42,102 nt of DNA from Lachnospiraceae bacterium. Its GTDB lineage: Bacteria; Bacillota; Clostridia; Lachnospirales; Lachnospiraceae. The stretch is taken from positions 1 through 42,102 of the forward strand of contig JAFTEC010000120.1 in the NCBI GenBank assembly GCA_017453865.1, given 5' to 3'. Positions 40,498 through 42,102 of this stretch are shown here, one piece after another. Both the position numbers and the translations under genes were made by a program. Below the pieces are notes generated by a model. The model did not search any database and was not told where the DNA came from. It saw only the letters and a list, made by a program, of their open reading frames with translations. Within the stretch, counting starts at the first letter, position 1. The number at the start of each line of letters is the position of its first letter.

Positions 40498-42102
40498 TAT
40501 TAAAGATAAAGAGAACAATTTCAGTATTTATGGCTGTATTCATAAGCTTTTCAATAAGCCTTCAGTCTGTTTCATATGCAGATGAGGATTATGAGAAGGA
40601 CAGTATCTATTTAGACACAAAGATACTTAAGGTCAGTAAAGAAGGAGATGTGATATTAAATCTTACCTCGGAAGATCTTGGTAATGCCGGTTTTAATATA
40701 GGAGATGAGGTTAAGGTTAAGATCGATGAATATGATTATTCTGAGAAAATGCCTTATTTCACCAATGATTCCGATTCTGAGTCAGATGAATGCGCTCTCA
40801 TTACAGACGGTGCCAATGCAGCCCTTTCCACTGCCAAGGGAAGTTTTGCCCTGGATGAGGAGCTGTTTTCAGCTAATGTAGGGCATGACGGCAGTATTAC
40901 CTGGCTTGATGAAAACGGGAAAAACGGTTCAAATGTAAAGGTAAGAGTATTTCTTCATGAGAAGGGCAAATATCTTGAACAGTACAATATGCGTAACCCG
41001 GAGCGGAGTAATGACAGGGATGACTTTTCTTCCGGTAAAAAGTACGCAAATTTCAGAATGGTCAGTGCAGGTACCATGGGTGACGGGCTGATCTTCAGAA
41101 GCAGCAGCCCAATAAATGATGCCATAAACCGGAATGAATATGCCGCAAAGGGTATGGAAAAGGCTGGGGTTAATACTGTCATTAATCTGTCTGATAACAA
41201 AAAACAGGCTGAAAAATATATTAAAGAGAGCAAAAACACATATTATAAAAAGCTTTATGACAGGGGTGACGTACTGGCTCTTGGCCTTAATTATGATTTT
41301 GACAGTTATAATTTCAGAAAGGGCATATGTGAGGCGGTTAAATTCATGTCAAGTCATGAAGCCCCCTATCTCATCCACTGCACTGAGGGAAAGGACCGGA
41401 CGGGATTTTTATGTGCGCTGCTGGAAGCGCTTATGGGAGCATCCACAAGGGAACTCTCGGATGATTACCTGAAGACGTATAAGAATTTCTATAATTATGA
41501 CTCCAATTCCGAAGAGTATGATTATGCCAGAAAGGTTTATCTTAAAGAGATATACGAGTCCATGGCGGGGAGCTACTCCGGTCAGGAACTGAAAAGCGAG
41601 GATTTTCATGCCGCTGCAGTAAATTATCTTAAAAATGGCGGGGCAACAGATGCTGTTATCGCGGAACTGACAGATAAACTTAAGGGAGACAGGGAAAATA
41701 TCAATAACGTCCTTCAGTTTAACATCAATGATGAGATCACTGCTCTTGTTGCGTCAGGCGACGGGGTTCTGGAGCCGGATACCCGCAGGAGATCCATAGC
41801 CGAATACTCCGGAGTAAAGGTAAGACCCGGCACAAGCTCAATAATAGTTAATGGCAGATATTATTATAATACCCGGGATTATAATATTTCTTTTGATGAT
41901 AATAAACACGCCGGGGAAATGACTGCCGTTGTCAAATTCAAGAAAAAGACGGATGTCTATAAGAGCGGGATAAAGAAAATGATACTGACCTACACCATAG
42001 ATCCCAGAAAGCTGGGTCCCTCTGATGTGAAAGTCAGGTTAAACAAGAAAAAGACCGAAGTCAGGTCGGTCCGGGATCTTGATCTGGATGCAAAGGTGAA
42101 GA
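40494..42102 (+). CDS. Exported protein tyrosine phosphatase, 3'-truncated by the window edge
   Basis: The frame opens at ATG 40494 and runs without a stop to the last base (536 codons and more). The N-terminus MILKIKRTISVFMAVFISF and SVSYADE form a signal peptide of about 29 residues. A tyrosine/dual-specificity phosphatase domain lies at about 185-330, with a FRSSSPIND entry motif and the P-loop HCTEGKDRTG (Cys296, Arg302), a CX5R signature. The region before it (30-180) and the segment after about residue 440, rich in beta strands and Lys, are not recognised. It starts within the preceding gene (ATGA overlap) with GGAGG at 40485-40489. It would act outside the cell; its substrate, protein or phospho-sugar/inositol, is unknown. 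Confidence 0.85.
   Translation, partial: MILKIKRTISVFMAVFISFSISLQSVSYADEDYEKDSIYLDTKILKVSKEGDVILNLTSEDLGNAGFNIGDEVKVKIDEYDYSEKMPYFTNDSDSESDECALITDGANAALSTAKGSFALDEELFSANVGHDGSITWLDENGKNGSNVKVRVFLHEKGKYLEQYNMRNPERSNDRDDFSSGKKYANFRMVSAGTMGDGLIFRSSSPINDAINRNEYAAKGMEKAGVNTVINLSDNKKQAEKYIKESKNTYYKKLYDRGDVLALGLNYDFDSYNFRKGICEAVKFMSSHEAPYLIHCTEGKDRTGFLCALLEALMGASTRELSDDYLKTYKNFYNYDSNSEEYDYARKVYLKEIYESMAGSYSGQELKSEDFHAAAVNYLKNGGATDAVIAELTDKLKGDRENINNVLQFNINDEITALVASGDGVLEPDTRRRSIAEYSGVKVRPGTSSIIVNGRYYYNTRDYNISFDDNKHAGEMTAVVKFKKKTDVYKSGIKKMILTYTIDPRKLGPSDVKVRLNKKKTEVRSVRDLDLDAKVK

Overview
The window looks like a chromosomal segment of an anaerobic, low-to-mid GC Firmicute, most likely a gut or rumen Lachnospiraceae-type Clostridium. 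This rests on the combination of a short ACT-domain SerA followed by a DUF1015 gene, an NADP-type isocitrate dehydrogenase, Rex, a sodium-pumping decarboxylase operon with a lipoprotein-type OadG, BspA-like leucine-rich surface proteins and a PKTG-type sorting signal. The exact species cannot be read from the sequence. Every gene I can support lies on the + strand, packed with short gaps or overlaps. I saw no tRNA, rRNA, insertion sequence, prophage or CRISPR array.

Layout. (1) 1-5993: metabolic genes: serA (5' end missing), a DUF1015 protein, a divergent glycogen branching enzyme, an MscS-type channel and an orphan hypB. (2) 6272-19926: a secreted/surface block: a 1.4k-residue LRR protein with Ser-rich stalk and sorting signal, a small LRR protein, a second giant LRR/InlB-repeat/Ig-like protein, a MATE exporter, and a secreted papain-like protease with Ig-like domains. 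(3) 19942-23041: icd and an ABC-F ATPase. (4) 23038-31910: a rex promoter, then rex, a coiled-coil protein, the NAD(P)HX repair enzyme, alanine racemase, a CorC-like CBS protein, YebC, two unknown proteins, a metallophosphoesterase and scpA-scpB. (5) 31975-37615: a biotin-dependent Na+ decarboxylase operon: carboxyltransferase, lipoprotein OadG, BCCP, OadB, OadA, ending in a good intrinsic terminator. (6) 37649-42102: TetR and RpiR regulators, a BaiN-like flavoprotein, and an exported tyrosine phosphatase that runs off the window.

How the parts fit. The best candidate for an under-described system is the decarboxylase operon. It encodes homologues of all three transcarboxylase parts (12S-like carboxyltransferase, 5S-like OadA, 1.3S-like BCCP) together with the Na+ pump subunits OadB and OadG. 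A second unexplained layer is a set of intergenic stem-loops with GAA or GNRA-type loops that begin at or just after stop codons (after mscS, yebC and oadB) and share a GTCAyGG linker. The one after oadB is an array of about six hairpins in 190 bases. A third is an in-frame amber codon three codons after the best-placed start of the first giant LRR protein. Rex sits behind a near-consensus promoter overlapped by a Rex-like half-palindrome, which suggests autoregulation by NADH/NAD+ state.
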